Assembly (NCBI RefSeq): GCF_008727875.1
Contig: NZ_VTWS01000001.1
Coordinates: 434,001-498,000, forward strand
Reading direction: 5' to 3'
Length of the DNA: 64,000 nucleotides
Origin: Larkinella humicola
GTDB taxonomy: Bacteria > Bacteroidota > Bacteroidia > Cytophagales > Spirosomataceae
This document shows, one piece after another, positions 43,245-52,985 of the stretch. The notes under the pieces were generated by a model. The model did not search any database and was not told where the DNA came from. It saw only the letters and a program-made list of their open reading frames with translations. The position numbers and the translations under genes were made by a program. Positions within the stretch are counted from its first letter, which is position 1. Each line of letters starts with the position of its first letter.

Positions 43245-44642
43245 ATGCTTCGAATGAAAGTAGCCCCCGTTGCTGGCAGCCTGTTGCTGGCTGCCTTACT
43301 CACCGCTTGTCAGTCAGATCAAAAAAAGGATGACATGATTCATCTGATTACCCTCGATCCCGGTCATTTTCATGCGGCTCTGGTGCAGAAAACCATGTAT
43401 GAAGGCGTCGATTCGACAGTACATGTCTACGCCCCGGATGGTCCGGATGTGCAGCTTCATCTGGATAAAATCAAAGGCTACAACGCCCGCCCGGATGACC
43501 CCACGCACTGGCATGAAGACGTCTACCTTGGTACGGATTTTCTGGATAAAATGCTAACCGACAAAGCCGGAAATGTGGTCGTCATGGCGGGCAACAACCG
43601 CCTGAAAACAGACTACATTCAGAAAACCGTGGGAGCCGGATTCAACGTGCTGGCCGACAAACCGATGGTGATCAGCGCGGCCAACTTCGACCAGTTGAAA
43701 GAGGCATTTGCGACCGCCGAAAAGAACAAGGTGCTGTTGTATGACATTATGACCGAGCGCTACGAGATCAGTACGATGCTGCAACGGGCCTTCTCGCAAC
43801 AGGCCGATCTGTTCGGAACGCTGGAAAAAGGAACACCCGAAAATCCGGCGGTTACCAAAGAAAGTGTTCACCATTTCTACAAGAACGTCTCGGGCAGCAT
43901 CCTGACCCGCCCCTCCTGGTTTATGGATGTGGCCCAGCAGGGTGAAGGCATCGTGGACGTAACCACCCACCTGGTCGATCTGGTGCAGTGGGAATGTTTT
44001 CCGGAACAAACGATTGATTACCAAAAGGATATTAGCCTGACGTCCGCCCGTCGCTGGACAACCGACATGACGCTGAGCCAGTTCAAAGCCATCACTAAAC
44101 AGGACACTTTTCCGGAGTATCTCAAGAAAGATGTGGTGAAAGACAGCGTGTTGAAGGTCTACAGCAATGGCGAAATCAACTACCAGCTTCGCGGGGTTCA
44201 CGCCAAAGTGTCGGTGATCTGGAAATACAAGGCACCGGAAGGCACGGGCGATACCCACTATTCGATCATGCGGGGAACGAAAGCCAACCTGATCATTCGT
44301 CAGGGAGCCGAGCAGCAATACAAACCGACGCTCTACATCGAAGCGGTTGACAAAAACACGGATCTGGAAGCCGCGCTGAAAACGGATTTGCCGAACATCC
44401 AGAAAGAATTCCCGGGCGTCGAGGTAAAGAAAATTGCCAAAGGCTATGAAGTGGTCATCCCGGAAAAATACAAGGAAGGACACGAAGCCCACTTTGGCCG
44501 TGTGGCGCAGAAATACCTCGATTACCTGAAAGCCGGTGCCTTGCCCGCCTGGGAGGTTCCGAACATGATTTCAAAGTATTACACGACCACGCAGGCACTC
44601 GAACTGGCCAAGAAATCCAAAAGTGAACTCGCGACAAAGTGA
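43245..44642 (+). CDS. Gfo/Idh-type lipoprotein with oxidoreductase C-terminal domain
   Basis: About 465 residues from the ATG at 43245 (ATG 43254 and GTG 43230 are alternatives). The signal ends ALLTAC, so it is a lipoprotein with Cys near 22. The N-terminal Rossmann-like part has HLITLDPGHFHAALVQ in place of a standard GxGxxG, and FNVLADKPMVIS carries the family DKP lysine. The C-terminal half matches the 'putative oxidoreductase C-terminal' type seen next to ThuA proteins. It lies 18 bp after the first oxidoreductase. The altered glycine loop raises doubt about ordinary NAD binding. Confidence 0.85.
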   Translation: MLRMKVAPVAGSLLLAALLTACQSDQKKDDMIHLITLDPGHFHAALVQKTMYEGVDSTVHVYAPDGPDVQLHLDKIKGYNARPDDPTHWHEDVYLGTDFLDKMLTDKAGNVVVMAGNNRLKTDYIQKTVGAGFNVLADKPMVISAANFDQLKEAFATAEKNKVLLYDIMTERYEISTMLQRAFSQQADLFGTLEKGTPENPAVTKESVHHFYKNVSGSILTRPSWFMDVAQQGEGIVDVTTHLVDLVQWECFPEQTIDYQKDISLTSARRWTTDMTLSQFKAITKQDTFPEYLKKDVVKDSVLKVYSNGEINYQLRGVHAKVSVIWKYKAPEGTGDTHYSIMRGTKANLIIRQGAEQQYKPTLYIEAVDKNTDLEAALKTDLPNIQKEFPGVEVKKIAKGYEVVIPEKYKEGHEAHFGRVAQKYLDYLKAGALPAWEVPNMISKYYTTTQALELAKKSKSELATK

Positions 44643-44649
44643 AACGACC

Positions 44650-45822
44650 ATGAACAACTCACAAGCCAACCGGCGACGGTTTATCAAAGAATCCGTTACC
44701 ACCGCGGCCGGACTCGCCGGTCTGACGGCTCTCCCCAAAGAACTTCTGGCCGCCCCGGGCGTTCCCCATACGATTCCCGTGGTGGGCAGCAGCCGTCCGA
44801 AAGGCGCGGCCCGCATCCGGTTTTCGGCCATTGGCCTGAATCACGGCCATATTTACGGGCAGGTCGAGGCCGTCATTCGCGGGGGTGGGCAGCTCGTTTC
44901 GTTTTACGCCAAAGAACCGGATCTGGCGGCTGCGTTCACGAAGCGCTACCCGGATGCCAAGCTCGTCAAAAGCGAAAAAGAGATTCTGGAAGACAACTCC
45001 ATCCAACTGGTGGTCAGTGCCGCAATTCCCGATGAACGCGCACCACTCGGTATTCGCGTAATGAAAGCCGGGAAGGATTACATGGCGGACAAACCCGGTA
45101 TTACGACGCTGGAACAACTGGCTGAAGTTCGTAAGGTGCAGAAAGAGACCAAACGGATTTACTCCATCATGTACAGTGAGCGGCTTGAAAACAAGGCAAC
45201 TATCAAAGCCGGGGAGTTGGTGAAAGCCGGCGCGATTGGCAAAGTCATTCAGACCATCGGCCTGGGTCCCCACCGCATGAATGCCAAAACGCGCCCCGAG
45301 TGGTTTTTCGACAAGCAGCGGTTTGGCGGCATCATCTGCGATATTGCCTCGCACCAGTTCGACCAGTTTCTGTTTTTCACGGGCTCCACCCAGGCCGAAA
45401 TCGTTGCGTCGCAGGTGGGCAATACGAACCATCCGCAATACCCGAAATTTGAAGATTTTGGCGATGCGATGTTGCGCGGCAACGGCGGAACCGGTTACAT
45501 CCGCGTCGACTGGTTCACGCCCGACGGCCTGAACACCTGGGGAGACGGGCGGCTGACGATTCTGGGCACCGAAGGGTTTATCGAAATTCGGAAGTATGTG
45601 GATATCAGCGGGCGTGAGGGCGGCAATCACCTGTTTCTCGTTGACAATAAGGAAACGAAAACCATCGATTGCAGCCAGGTCGAAACGCCTTATGGTAAAC
45701 TTTTGATCGATGACATTCTAAACCGGACCGAAACCGCCATGCCCCAGGCGCATTGTTTTCTGGCGACGGAACTGGCGTTGAAAGCCCAGAAACAGGCGCA
45801 GCAAGTCAAATTCAAGGTTTAA
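44650..45822 (+). CDS. Exported Gfo/Idh/MocA oxidoreductase
   Basis: 390 residues from the ATG at 44650, 7 bp after the previous stop. MNNSQANRRRFIKESVTT is a Tat signal. The Rossmann segment IRFSAIGLNHGHIYGQVEA has a GLNHGH loop similar to the GH-containing loop of the preceding protein, and DYMADKPGITT provides the catalytic Lys. Later RFGGIICDIASHQFDQFLFF is the conserved catalytic-face helix. It probably acts on the same sugar as its neighbours, in sequence with them. Confidence 0.9.
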   Translation: MNNSQANRRRFIKESVTTAAGLAGLTALPKELLAAPGVPHTIPVVGSSRPKGAARIRFSAIGLNHGHIYGQVEAVIRGGGQLVSFYAKEPDLAAAFTKRYPDAKLVKSEKEILEDNSIQLVVSAAIPDERAPLGIRVMKAGKDYMADKPGITTLEQLAEVRKVQKETKRIYSIMYSERLENKATIKAGELVKAGAIGKVIQTIGLGPHRMNAKTRPEWFFDKQRFGGIICDIASHQFDQFLFFTGSTQAEIVASQVGNTNHPQYPKFEDFGDAMLRGNGGTGYIRVDWFTPDGLNTWGDGRLTILGTEGFIEIRKYVDISGREGGNHLFLVDNKETKTIDCSQVETPYGKLLIDDILNRTETAMPQAHCFLATELALKAQKQAQQVKFKV

Positions 45823-45830
45823 TTTTTTTT

Positions 45831-46688
45831 ATGCGATTCTACATGAAGCGATTGGCTATGGGGTTGCGCTTTGGTTTTTTTCTTCTATTGCTGACGGCGA
45901 CGGTTGGCTGGAGCCAGGGCGATAAGGTGAACTGGAAGAAAGTCAAGGTGTTGGTGTATACCAAAAACGGAAAAGGATACGTCCACGACAACATTCCGTT
46001 TGCTGCGAAGAGCATTCAGAAGCTGGGCGAGGAGCACGGTTTTAAGGTGGACGTCACGGATCAGCCGTCGGTTTTTACGGAAGACAACCTGAAGCAATAC
46101 ACGCTGCTGGTTTTTCCCAGCACCAACAACGATGTCTTCGACACCGACGCCCAGCGGCTTTCGTTCCGGCGGTACATCGAAGCCGGGGGCGGTTTTGTGG
46201 GCGTTCATTCGGTGACGGGGACCGAGCGGAACTGGACCTGGTTCAAGCGCATGATTGGCGGGACCTTCGCCTGGCATCCCAAATTTCAGAAGTTCAAAAC
46301 CGTCGTGATCGACACCAAACACCCGTCGATGCAGGGCATTCCAAAAGTTTGGGAGAAGGAGGACGAGTTCTATTTTACCAAGGAAATGTCACCGGGACCC
46401 ACCGTAGTCATGGCCCATGACCTGACGTCCCTCAACGGCGAGGAACCCGAAAAAGTGAAGATGTTCGGCGGTTCTTTCACGAACCTGTATCCGGCCGCCT
46501 GGTACTACCACTTCGACGGCGGCTACACCTGGTGTACGACCCTCGGCCACGACAAGAAGGATTATTCGGAACCACTGTTCTTGAAACACATTTTTCAGGG
46601 CATCCAGTACGTAGCCAGCCAGGTGAAGAAAATCGATTTTGGTAAAGCCTATGCCGATTCGCGGGACACGCCGATCCGGGATAATTAA
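45831..46688 (+). CDS. ThuA-domain protein
   Basis: 285 residues from the ATG at 45831 (a second ATG at 45843), with a signal peptide (…LLLLTATVGWSQ). The ThuA-like class-I glutamine-amidotransferase-like fold shows VKVLVYTKNGKGYVHDN, LLVFPSTNNDVF, GGGFVGVHSVTG and GGTFAWHPKF. It ends with YTWCTTLGHDKKDYSEPLFLKHIFQGI. ThuA partners Gfo/Idh proteins in trehalose and other disaccharide 3-oxidation systems. It is last in this operon and converges on the thioredoxin-like gene with a 6-bp gap. Confidence 0.92.
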   Translation: MRFYMKRLAMGLRFGFFLLLLTATVGWSQGDKVNWKKVKVLVYTKNGKGYVHDNIPFAAKSIQKLGEEHGFKVDVTDQPSVFTEDNLKQYTLLVFPSTNNDVFDTDAQRLSFRRYIEAGGGFVGVHSVTGTERNWTWFKRMIGGTFAWHPKFQKFKTVVIDTKHPSMQGIPKVWEKEDEFYFTKEMSPGPTVVMAHDLTSLNGEEPEKVKMFGGSFTNLYPAAWYYHFDGGYTWCTTLGHDKKDYSEPLFLKHIFQGIQYVASQVKKIDFGKAYADSRDTPIRDN

Positions 46689-46694
46689 AACCGG

Positions 46695-47933
46695 TCAGTT
46701 CTCCAGCAGTTTCACAATGTCCTCGTAAATGGCATCGGCTGTGCTGGGGCGTTTGGCATTCAGGTCGGCCATCTGGCCTTTTTTGTCGATCAGGATGTAA
46801 CGCGGAATGCTCTGAACCCCAAAATACTGCACAATTCGCGAGCGCCAGCCGCCCTTCGACCAGCCTTGGTCGCCGGGTAGCTGGTGTTTTTCCAAGGCAT
46901 TCTTCCAGTTGGCTTCCGTATCGTCGATGGAGATGTAGAGGAACGCGACTTTTTCCAATTGCTTCTTCGTCAGGCGCTCATAGAGTTTTTTGGAGTGCGG
47001 CACCTCGCCGATACACGGTCCGCACCAACTGGCCCAGATGTCCAGATACACCACCTTGCCCTTAAAATCGTCCAGCGTGACGGACTCGCCGTTCTGGTTC
47101 AGAAACGAAAACACATTCGGATCGACCGGTTTCTTTTTAGCCGAAGCTGCGGCCGGTTTGGGTTCGTCTTTCCGGGCCATCACCTCCCCACAGCGTGTTT
47201 TTACCCGATCGGTATAGGCCGATGCGTTTGGAGTGGCCGTCAGGGCTGCAAACACTTCGCGGACTGAAGAAGGCGTTGCTTTTTCACAATTATCAAGCAG
47301 CAGCCGGGCCAGGGCATACTGGTACGGTTTTCCGGTCAGGTGCTGGTGGGCAAAACCGGCTTTTTCCGGCAGCATTTTGGGCAGGTCATCTACCGTGTAT
47401 TTGGCAAAATTCCGGGACTTTGAATTAAAATACGTCACGTAGTAAAACAGGAAATTCCGGTACGGTTCGGCAATCATCGCCGTTTCATCGTTCGTTTTCG
47501 ACTCCTCAAACCCTTCCAGCATGACTGCAGGCAGCGATGGCACGGTTTGCTGCGTAGCCTGCGCGTTGGTCCGGACGATGGGCCAGGCCAGGAGCAAATG
47601 CCAGTAATTCCAGCGGATGCAGTTTTCAACGTATTTTTTGAATGGTTCGGAAAACTGACCCGCCTGCGGATGCGATTGATAGAACGCTCGTTGTGCTTTT
47701 CGGGCCGAAAACAGCGTCATTTCCCAGCCATCCACACCGGTTGTCTGCGCTTTGGCATATTGCGCCGGGGCATCGAAGTCGGTTTTGAATTTCTCATTGA
47801 ATTCCTTCAGAAAACCCAGTTCGGAGGCTGCGGTGAAAACGGTTTCGGGGCTGGGTCCCTGGTAAAGGTCCTGTGAGAACCCATCTGGTAAAAAGCGGGC
47901 GATGAAGAGAAAGAGGAGGAAGATTTTTTTCAT
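46695..47933 (-). CDS. TlpA-like periplasmic thiol-disulfide protein
   Basis: 412 residues with a signal peptide (MKKIFLLFLFIARFLPDGFS). The N-terminal 250 residues are an all-helical domain of unknown role, as in many Bacteroidota 'TlpA family' proteins. Residues about 270-410 are a thioredoxin fold with the active-site WCGPC at 303-307, a cis-Pro in SIPRYILIDK, and VYLDIWAS preceding the active site. It probably reduces envelope disulfides. A Lys/Pro-rich linker joins the two parts. It is co-oriented with the beta-lactamase-like gene. Confidence 0.9.
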   Translation of the reverse strand: MKKIFLLFLFIARFLPDGFSQDLYQGPSPETVFTAASELGFLKEFNEKFKTDFDAPAQYAKAQTTGVDGWEMTLFSARKAQRAFYQSHPQAGQFSEPFKKYVENCIRWNYWHLLLAWPIVRTNAQATQQTVPSLPAVMLEGFEESKTNDETAMIAEPYRNFLFYYVTYFNSKSRNFAKYTVDDLPKMLPEKAGFAHQHLTGKPYQYALARLLLDNCEKATPSSVREVFAALTATPNASAYTDRVKTRCGEVMARKDEPKPAAASAKKKPVDPNVFSFLNQNGESVTLDDFKGKVVYLDIWASWCGPCIGEVPHSKKLYERLTKKQLEKVAFLYISIDDTEANWKNALEKHQLPGDQGWSKGGWRSRIVQYFGVQSIPRYILIDKKGQMADLNAKRPSTADAIYEDIVKLLEN

Positions 47934-47999
47934 GATTCTTTATTGACTTTACAAGCAAATAATAGTCCAAACCGGATTCAAAACGCCAGTGTGGAGTTC

Positions 48000-48914
48000 T
48001 TATTGGTAGAAATATTGATAAATCATTCCGGAAACCGTGGCCAGGGACTCGACCACGGCGGTATCATTTTTGATTTCTTTCGAGAGCAGAACCAGCACGT
48101 ACTTCCGGCCATCGGGCAAAAATACGATGCCCGAATCGTGCCGAACTGAGGTAATAGAGCCGGTTTTATGCGCCACTCTGACGGTTTTAGGTAACTTTGC
48201 GGGGATGACGGAATTGAACCGCTGGTCGAGCAGAATCCGGATCATGTCTTGGGAAGCCTCCGGGCTAACGGCTTTTCCGGTGGCAATTTTTTCGAACAGC
48301 ACCATCAGGTCGTACGCGGTGGTCGTATTGTTCAGTCCTTTCTGGAACGCTTTGGTGTCTTCCACGCCCCGCCGAACCTGCAGGTCTTTGGTGCCCATTT
48401 CACGCATCGTTTGCATCACTTTTTTGGCGTCGACCCGTTCGATGATCAGGTTGGTGGCGAGGTTGCTGCTCAGAATGATCATGTCGTATAGAACCGCCGA
48501 AAGGGGAAGCTTCGTGCCGATTTTGGTATAAATCAGCGTGTCGCTGTCGTCAGTCGCTTTCAGGCTGTAGGGACTACCGTCGACGATGCTGTTGAACTCG
48601 TTTTTAATCAGGATGGAGTCGGACAGCGAAAACCGCTTTTGGGCGGCTTGTTTGTAGACCTCGATCATCACCGGCGTTTTCATGGTGCTGGCGGCATGAA
48701 ATTCCTCCCGTTCGTGAATCAAAAGCGTCTGTCCGGTGGTTAAATCCTTGAATGCGACGGCGTATCGGCCCGGTTGCGTTGCCAGTTGGGTTTCAATCTG
48801 GTGCCGCAGTTGTTCCAGCGGGGGGGGCGATTGCCCGAACGTGAAAAGGGAGATCAGGGAAAAAAAGAAAAAAGAAATACCCCGGCGAACCGCCTTGTCG
48901 TTTTGAAAACCCAT
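48000..48914 (-). CDS. Class A beta-lactamase-like serine hydrolase
   Basis: 304 residues with a signal peptide. The penicillin-recognising motifs are S76-T-M-K79 (SxxK), S149-S150-N151 where class A usually has SDN, and K250-T251-G252. An acidic residue E185 precedes a GLNN stretch in the omega-loop area, consistent with the general base region. It could hydrolyse beta-lactams or be a related esterase or peptidase. The missing Asp in SDN is seen in some subclasses and does not exclude activity. It is divergent from the antiporter gene with a 74-bp gap. Confidence 0.85.
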   Translation of the reverse strand: MGFQNDKAVRRGISFFFFSLISLFTFGQSPPPLEQLRHQIETQLATQPGRYAVAFKDLTTGQTLLIHEREEFHAASTMKTPVMIEVYKQAAQKRFSLSDSILIKNEFNSIVDGSPYSLKATDDSDTLIYTKIGTKLPLSAVLYDMIILSSNLATNLIIERVDAKKVMQTMREMGTKDLQVRRGVEDTKAFQKGLNNTTTAYDLMVLFEKIATGKAVSPEASQDMIRILLDQRFNSVIPAKLPKTVRVAHKTGSITSVRHDSGIVFLPDGRKYVLVLLSKEIKNDTAVVESLATVSGMIYQYFYQ

Positions 48915-48988
48915 ACCTTAATTCGGTTGTAATAGCTGGATGATTCAGCGTTCTAAAGTAAGCATTTTCTGTAACAGAAACCGTCTCG

Positions 48989-50608
48989 ATGACCAATCTT
49001 GAAATCGTTTTAGTGTTAATGGCCATCCTGGCTGCTCTGGCTTCCGTCACCCAGAAACTAAAAATTCCGTATCCCATTTTGCTGGTGATTGCCGGTCTGG
49101 TGCTGGGTTTTCTTCCCATCGTGCCAGACATTCACCTGGAGTCGGAGGTGGTTTTTCTGATTTTTCTGCCGCCTTTGTTATACGAAGCTGCCGGCAACAT
49201 TTCCTGGCATGAATTCAAGGCCTACCGGCGTCCCATCGGCCTGCTGGCGGTCTGGCTGGTTTTCTTCACCACGGTGACGGTCGCCGTGGTGGCGCATTAT
49301 TTCATCCCGGGTTTTAGCTGGCCGCTGGCGTTTGTGCTGGGGGCCATCACCTCCCCGCCAGATGCGGTGGCCGCTACGAGCGCCACCCGGGGGCTGGGAC
49401 TTCCCAACCGACTGATTACCATTCTGGAGGGTGAAAGTCTGGTAAACGATGCGTCGGCCCTGATTGCCTACCGGTATGCGGTGGCGGCTGTCACCAGTGG
49501 AAGTTTCATTTTCTGGAAGGCTGGTTTGCAATTTCTGGTGGTGGCTGCCGGGGGCGTCGCCATCGGACTTGCCATCGGCTACCTCTTTCGTCACATTCAC
49601 AACAAGCTCGAAAATCCGACGGTGGCCACCACCATTACGCTGCTTCTGCCATTTGTGGCCTATCTGCTGGCCGAACACCTGGGCGTTTCGGGCGTGTTGG
49701 CGGTGGTGTCGGCGGGCCTGTATCTGGCCTGGAATTCCTACGAGATCTATTCGTTTCAAACCCGGATGCAGATCAACGGTTTCTGGAATATGTTGATTTT
49801 TCTGCTGAACGGGTTCGTTTTTATCCTGATTGGCTCCCAGATGCCGGTGATTCTAAAAAATATTGCCGACCATTCGGTGGGGCGACTCATCGGTTTTGGC
49901 CTGCTGATCAGCTTCGTGGCGATTGTCACCCGGATTGTCTGGATTTTTCCCCTGGCCTATATCAGCACCTTGCTGAACCATGGAAAGAAAAAGCGGCACC
50001 TGTTCCGCCCGAACGAGCTGTTCATCACTTCCTGGGCCGGAATGCGCGGGGTGGTGTCGCTGGCCACGGCCCTGGCCCTGCCGCTAACTCTGAGCAATGG
50101 CGAGGCTTTTCCGATGCGGAACGAGATTCTGTTCATCTCGTTCATGGTCATTTTTGTCACCCTGGTGCTGCAGGGATTAACCCTGCCGTTTTTTGTCCGC
50201 TGGCTGAACGTGCAGGAACCGGCGGGCAAAGCGCTGGTTGAAGAAAAGAAAATCCGCCTGGCCATGACCACCAGCTCCATTACCTACATCGAAGGTGAAC
50301 TGTCCATGAACCTGCACGACGAAGTGCTGAGTGAATTGAAAACCCGGTTTGAACAACAGACCAACTACCTGAACGGGGTGTTGCGGATGGATGAAAAACC
50401 CAAAAAAGGAGAAGCCCCGACGGCTGCGAACTTCTTTCGGGAGTTTGTCGAGAGCGAACTCGCCATCGTCAACCACCAGCGCGAATTGATCATCCAATGG
50501 CACAAACAAGGGACTTTCAGCGAAGAATCCATCCGCCGGATTGAGCAGGAACTGGACATTCGCAGCCTGAGTTTGCAAACCCAGATGCGTCGGCTGGACC
50601 CGGTTTAA
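48989..50608 (+). CDS. CPA1-family Na+/H+ antiporter
   Basis: 539 residues with about 12 membrane helices over residues 1-410 and a cytoplasmic C-terminal tail of about 130 residues rich in charged helices. Family motifs include FLIFLPPLLYEA, AITSPPDAVAATS, and LEGESLVNDASALIAYR, whose Asp is ion-binding; SWAGMRGVVSLATALALPL near helix 10 is also diagnostic. It exchanges Na+ or K+ for H+ in pH and salt homeostasis. It converges with the mannosidase gene, 9 bp between stops. Confidence 0.94.
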   Translation: MTNLEIVLVLMAILAALASVTQKLKIPYPILLVIAGLVLGFLPIVPDIHLESEVVFLIFLPPLLYEAAGNISWHEFKAYRRPIGLLAVWLVFFTTVTVAVVAHYFIPGFSWPLAFVLGAITSPPDAVAATSATRGLGLPNRLITILEGESLVNDASALIAYRYAVAAVTSGSFIFWKAGLQFLVVAAGGVAIGLAIGYLFRHIHNKLENPTVATTITLLLPFVAYLLAEHLGVSGVLAVVSAGLYLAWNSYEIYSFQTRMQINGFWNMLIFLLNGFVFILIGSQMPVILKNIADHSVGRLIGFGLLISFVAIVTRIVWIFPLAYISTLLNHGKKKRHLFRPNELFITSWAGMRGVVSLATALALPLTLSNGEAFPMRNEILFISFMVIFVTLVLQGLTLPFFVRWLNVQEPAGKALVEEKKIRLAMTTSSITYIEGELSMNLHDEVLSELKTRFEQQTNYLNGVLRMDEKPKKGEAPTAANFFREFVESELAIVNHQRELIIQWHKQGTFSEESIRRIEQELDIRSLSLQTQMRRLDPV

Positions 50609-50617
50609 CGGAATAAT

Positions 50618-52909
50618 TTATCGGTTTTCCGTCGAAAACGAATACGGATAGGCATCTGGTTTCGTACCGCGTTGCTGGTTCGGCGTGGCTTTCATCATAA
50701 AATCGACGGTTCCACCCTGCATCAGCACCCGGTGGCTCAGCCAGTTGGCCGGATGCGGTTTTCCGTTCAGCTTCACGGCGTCGACGAAGCGGTTTGGGCC
50801 GCTGTTGGCGGGGGCGCTGATGACCAGTTTTTTGCCGTTTTCCAGGTGCAGCGTGGCTTTTTTGAACAGTGGAGCGCCCAGCACGTACTGATCCGTGGCG
50901 GGGCAAACCGGGTAAAAACCGAGCGCGGAGAAAACGTACCAGGCCGAGGTCTGGCCGTTGTCTTCGTCCCCGCAATAGCCGTCGGGCGTGGGCAGATACA
51001 GCCGGTCCATGACTTCGCGCACCCAATATTGCGTTTTCCAGGGCGCCCCCGCGTAAGGATACAGATAAATCATGTGCTGAATCGGCTGGTTGCCGTGGGC
51101 ATATTGCCCCATGTCGGCGATCTGCATTTCCCGGATTTCGTGGATCACGCTGCCGTAGTAGCTTTCGTCGTAAACCGGCGGCAGCGTAAACACCGAATCC
51201 AGTTTGGCAACGAACTTCTGGGGGCCACCCATCAATCCGACCAGCCCCTGCACGTCGTGGAAAACCGACCAGGTGTAATGCCAGCTATTGCCTTCCGTAA
51301 ACGCATCGCCCCATTTGAACGGATTGAACGGTTTCTGAAACGACCCGTCCTCGTTTTTGCCCCGCATCAAACCCGTCGCCGGATCGAAGAGGTTGCGGTA
51401 ATTCTGGCTGCGTTTGGCAAACCGGTCGATTTCGGCCTGCGGGCGTTTCAGGGCCTTGGCCAGTTGATAGATCGTGAAGTCGGCGTAGGCGTATTCCAGC
51501 GTTCGGGCGGCATTTTCGTTGATTTTAACGTCATACGGCACATATCCCAGTTTGTTGTAATACAAAACGCCCCGTCGCCCGACGGCATCCAGCGGGCCTT
51601 CGTTTTCGGAATTTTTCAAAACCGCTTCGTAGAGGGTATTGATGTCGTAGCCGCGCAAACCTTTCAGATACGCATCGGCCACAATCGACGCCGAATTGGA
51701 ACCGATCATCGTGTTCCGCAAACCGGGACTGGCCCACTCGGGCAACCAGCCGCCTTCCTTGTACGCATTCGCCAGCCCTTCCTGCATCTGTGCGTTGAGC
51801 GACGGATACATCAGGTTTAGAAACGGGAACATCGACCGGAATGTGTCCCAGAAACCGGTATCCGTAAACAGATAACCCGGCAAAACCTGGCCGTTGTAAG
51901 GGCTGTAATGCACCACTTTTTTACTGGCGTCGATTTCGTAAAACTTCCGGGGAAACAGCAGCGAACGGTACAGGCAGGAATAAAACGTGCGGGTTTGGTC
52001 GACCGAACCACCTTCCACGGCAATCCGGCCCAGTTCCTTGTTCCAGGCGGCTTTGGCTTTCTGCTTGACAGTTTCGAACGGGTCCGACCCAATTTCGTTC
52101 AGGTTCAGTTCTGCCTGTTCAGGGCTGATGAACGACGACGCGACGCGTACGTTGACCGGTTCGCCCGTTCGGGTTTTGAAACCAACGACGGCACCAACGT
52201 GGTTGGCCTGAAATTCGAGGGCCTGCTGGTCGGCTTTTTTGTCGTGAAAAACCGTCCGAAAGGTGAAGGGTTTGTCGAAAATCAGGACGAAATAGTTCTT
52301 GAAATTGGCCGGAACACCCCCGCTGTTTTTGGTCGTGTAACCGATAATTTTATTCTCTCCGGGAATGATTTTGATGAACGAGCCTTTGTCCAGCGCGTCG
52401 ATCACCACGGAAGCACTGTCGGTTTGCGGGAAGGTAAACCGAAACCGGGCGGCCCGTTCGGTGGGGGCAATTTCGGTCGTAATGTTGTGATCGGCGAGGT
52501 ATACCCGGTAATAATACGGTTTGGCCACCTCGGATTTGTGTGAATACCAGCTTGCCCGTTCGTTCTCGTCAAAGCGGACTTTTCCGGTCACCGGCATGAT
52601 GGCAAACTGGCCGTAGTCGTTCATCCAGGGCGAGGGCTGGTGCGTCTGTTTGAAACCCCGGATTCGATCGGCTGCGTAGGTATACGCCCAGCCGTCGCCC
52701 ATCCGGCCGGTTTGCGGCATCCAGAAATTCATGCCCCAGGGCAGCGCAATGGCGGGGTACGTATTGCCGTTGGACAGGCTCGGTTTGGAATCTGTTCCCA
52801 TCAACACATTGACCCATTCGACCGGATCAGAAACGGGTTTAGCGGTCTGGGCCGGAGCCAAATGGGACAGAACAAGGCAGGATAGGAGGGAGAAAAGAGC
52901 GGTACGCAT
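50618..52909 (-). CDS. GH92 alpha-mannosidase
   Basis: The ATG at 52909 starts a signal peptide (MRTALFSLLSCLVLSHLAPAQ) and gives 763 residues, standard for GH92; the frame is open to 53059. The N-terminal beta-sandwich starts VNVLMGTDSKPSLSNGNTYPAIALPWGMN, and the (alpha/alpha)6 barrel carries WDTFRSMFPFLNLMYP, GGWLPEWASPG, and PDGYCGDEDNGQTSAWYVFSALGFYPVCP, the calcium- and acid/base-containing block. GH92 enzymes are calcium-dependent exo-alpha-mannosidases acting on N-glycan or yeast-type mannan. Linkage specificity cannot be read here. Confidence 0.95.
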   Translation of the reverse strand: MRTALFSLLSCLVLSHLAPAQTAKPVSDPVEWVNVLMGTDSKPSLSNGNTYPAIALPWGMNFWMPQTGRMGDGWAYTYAADRIRGFKQTHQPSPWMNDYGQFAIMPVTGKVRFDENERASWYSHKSEVAKPYYYRVYLADHNITTEIAPTERAARFRFTFPQTDSASVVIDALDKGSFIKIIPGENKIIGYTTKNSGGVPANFKNYFVLIFDKPFTFRTVFHDKKADQQALEFQANHVGAVVGFKTRTGEPVNVRVASSFISPEQAELNLNEIGSDPFETVKQKAKAAWNKELGRIAVEGGSVDQTRTFYSCLYRSLLFPRKFYEIDASKKVVHYSPYNGQVLPGYLFTDTGFWDTFRSMFPFLNLMYPSLNAQMQEGLANAYKEGGWLPEWASPGLRNTMIGSNSASIVADAYLKGLRGYDINTLYEAVLKNSENEGPLDAVGRRGVLYYNKLGYVPYDVKINENAARTLEYAYADFTIYQLAKALKRPQAEIDRFAKRSQNYRNLFDPATGLMRGKNEDGSFQKPFNPFKWGDAFTEGNSWHYTWSVFHDVQGLVGLMGGPQKFVAKLDSVFTLPPVYDESYYGSVIHEIREMQIADMGQYAHGNQPIQHMIYLYPYAGAPWKTQYWVREVMDRLYLPTPDGYCGDEDNGQTSAWYVFSALGFYPVCPATDQYVLGAPLFKKATLHLENGKKLVISAPANSGPNRFVDAVKLNGKPHPANWLSHRVLMQGGTVDFMMKATPNQQRGTKPDAYPYSFSTENR

Positions 52910-52985
52910 CCGGTTTGGTTTTACGGGGATTCGGTGAATTCGCGCGCAAAGGTAAAGCAGAATGGCCGGGATTGAATGAGGAATT

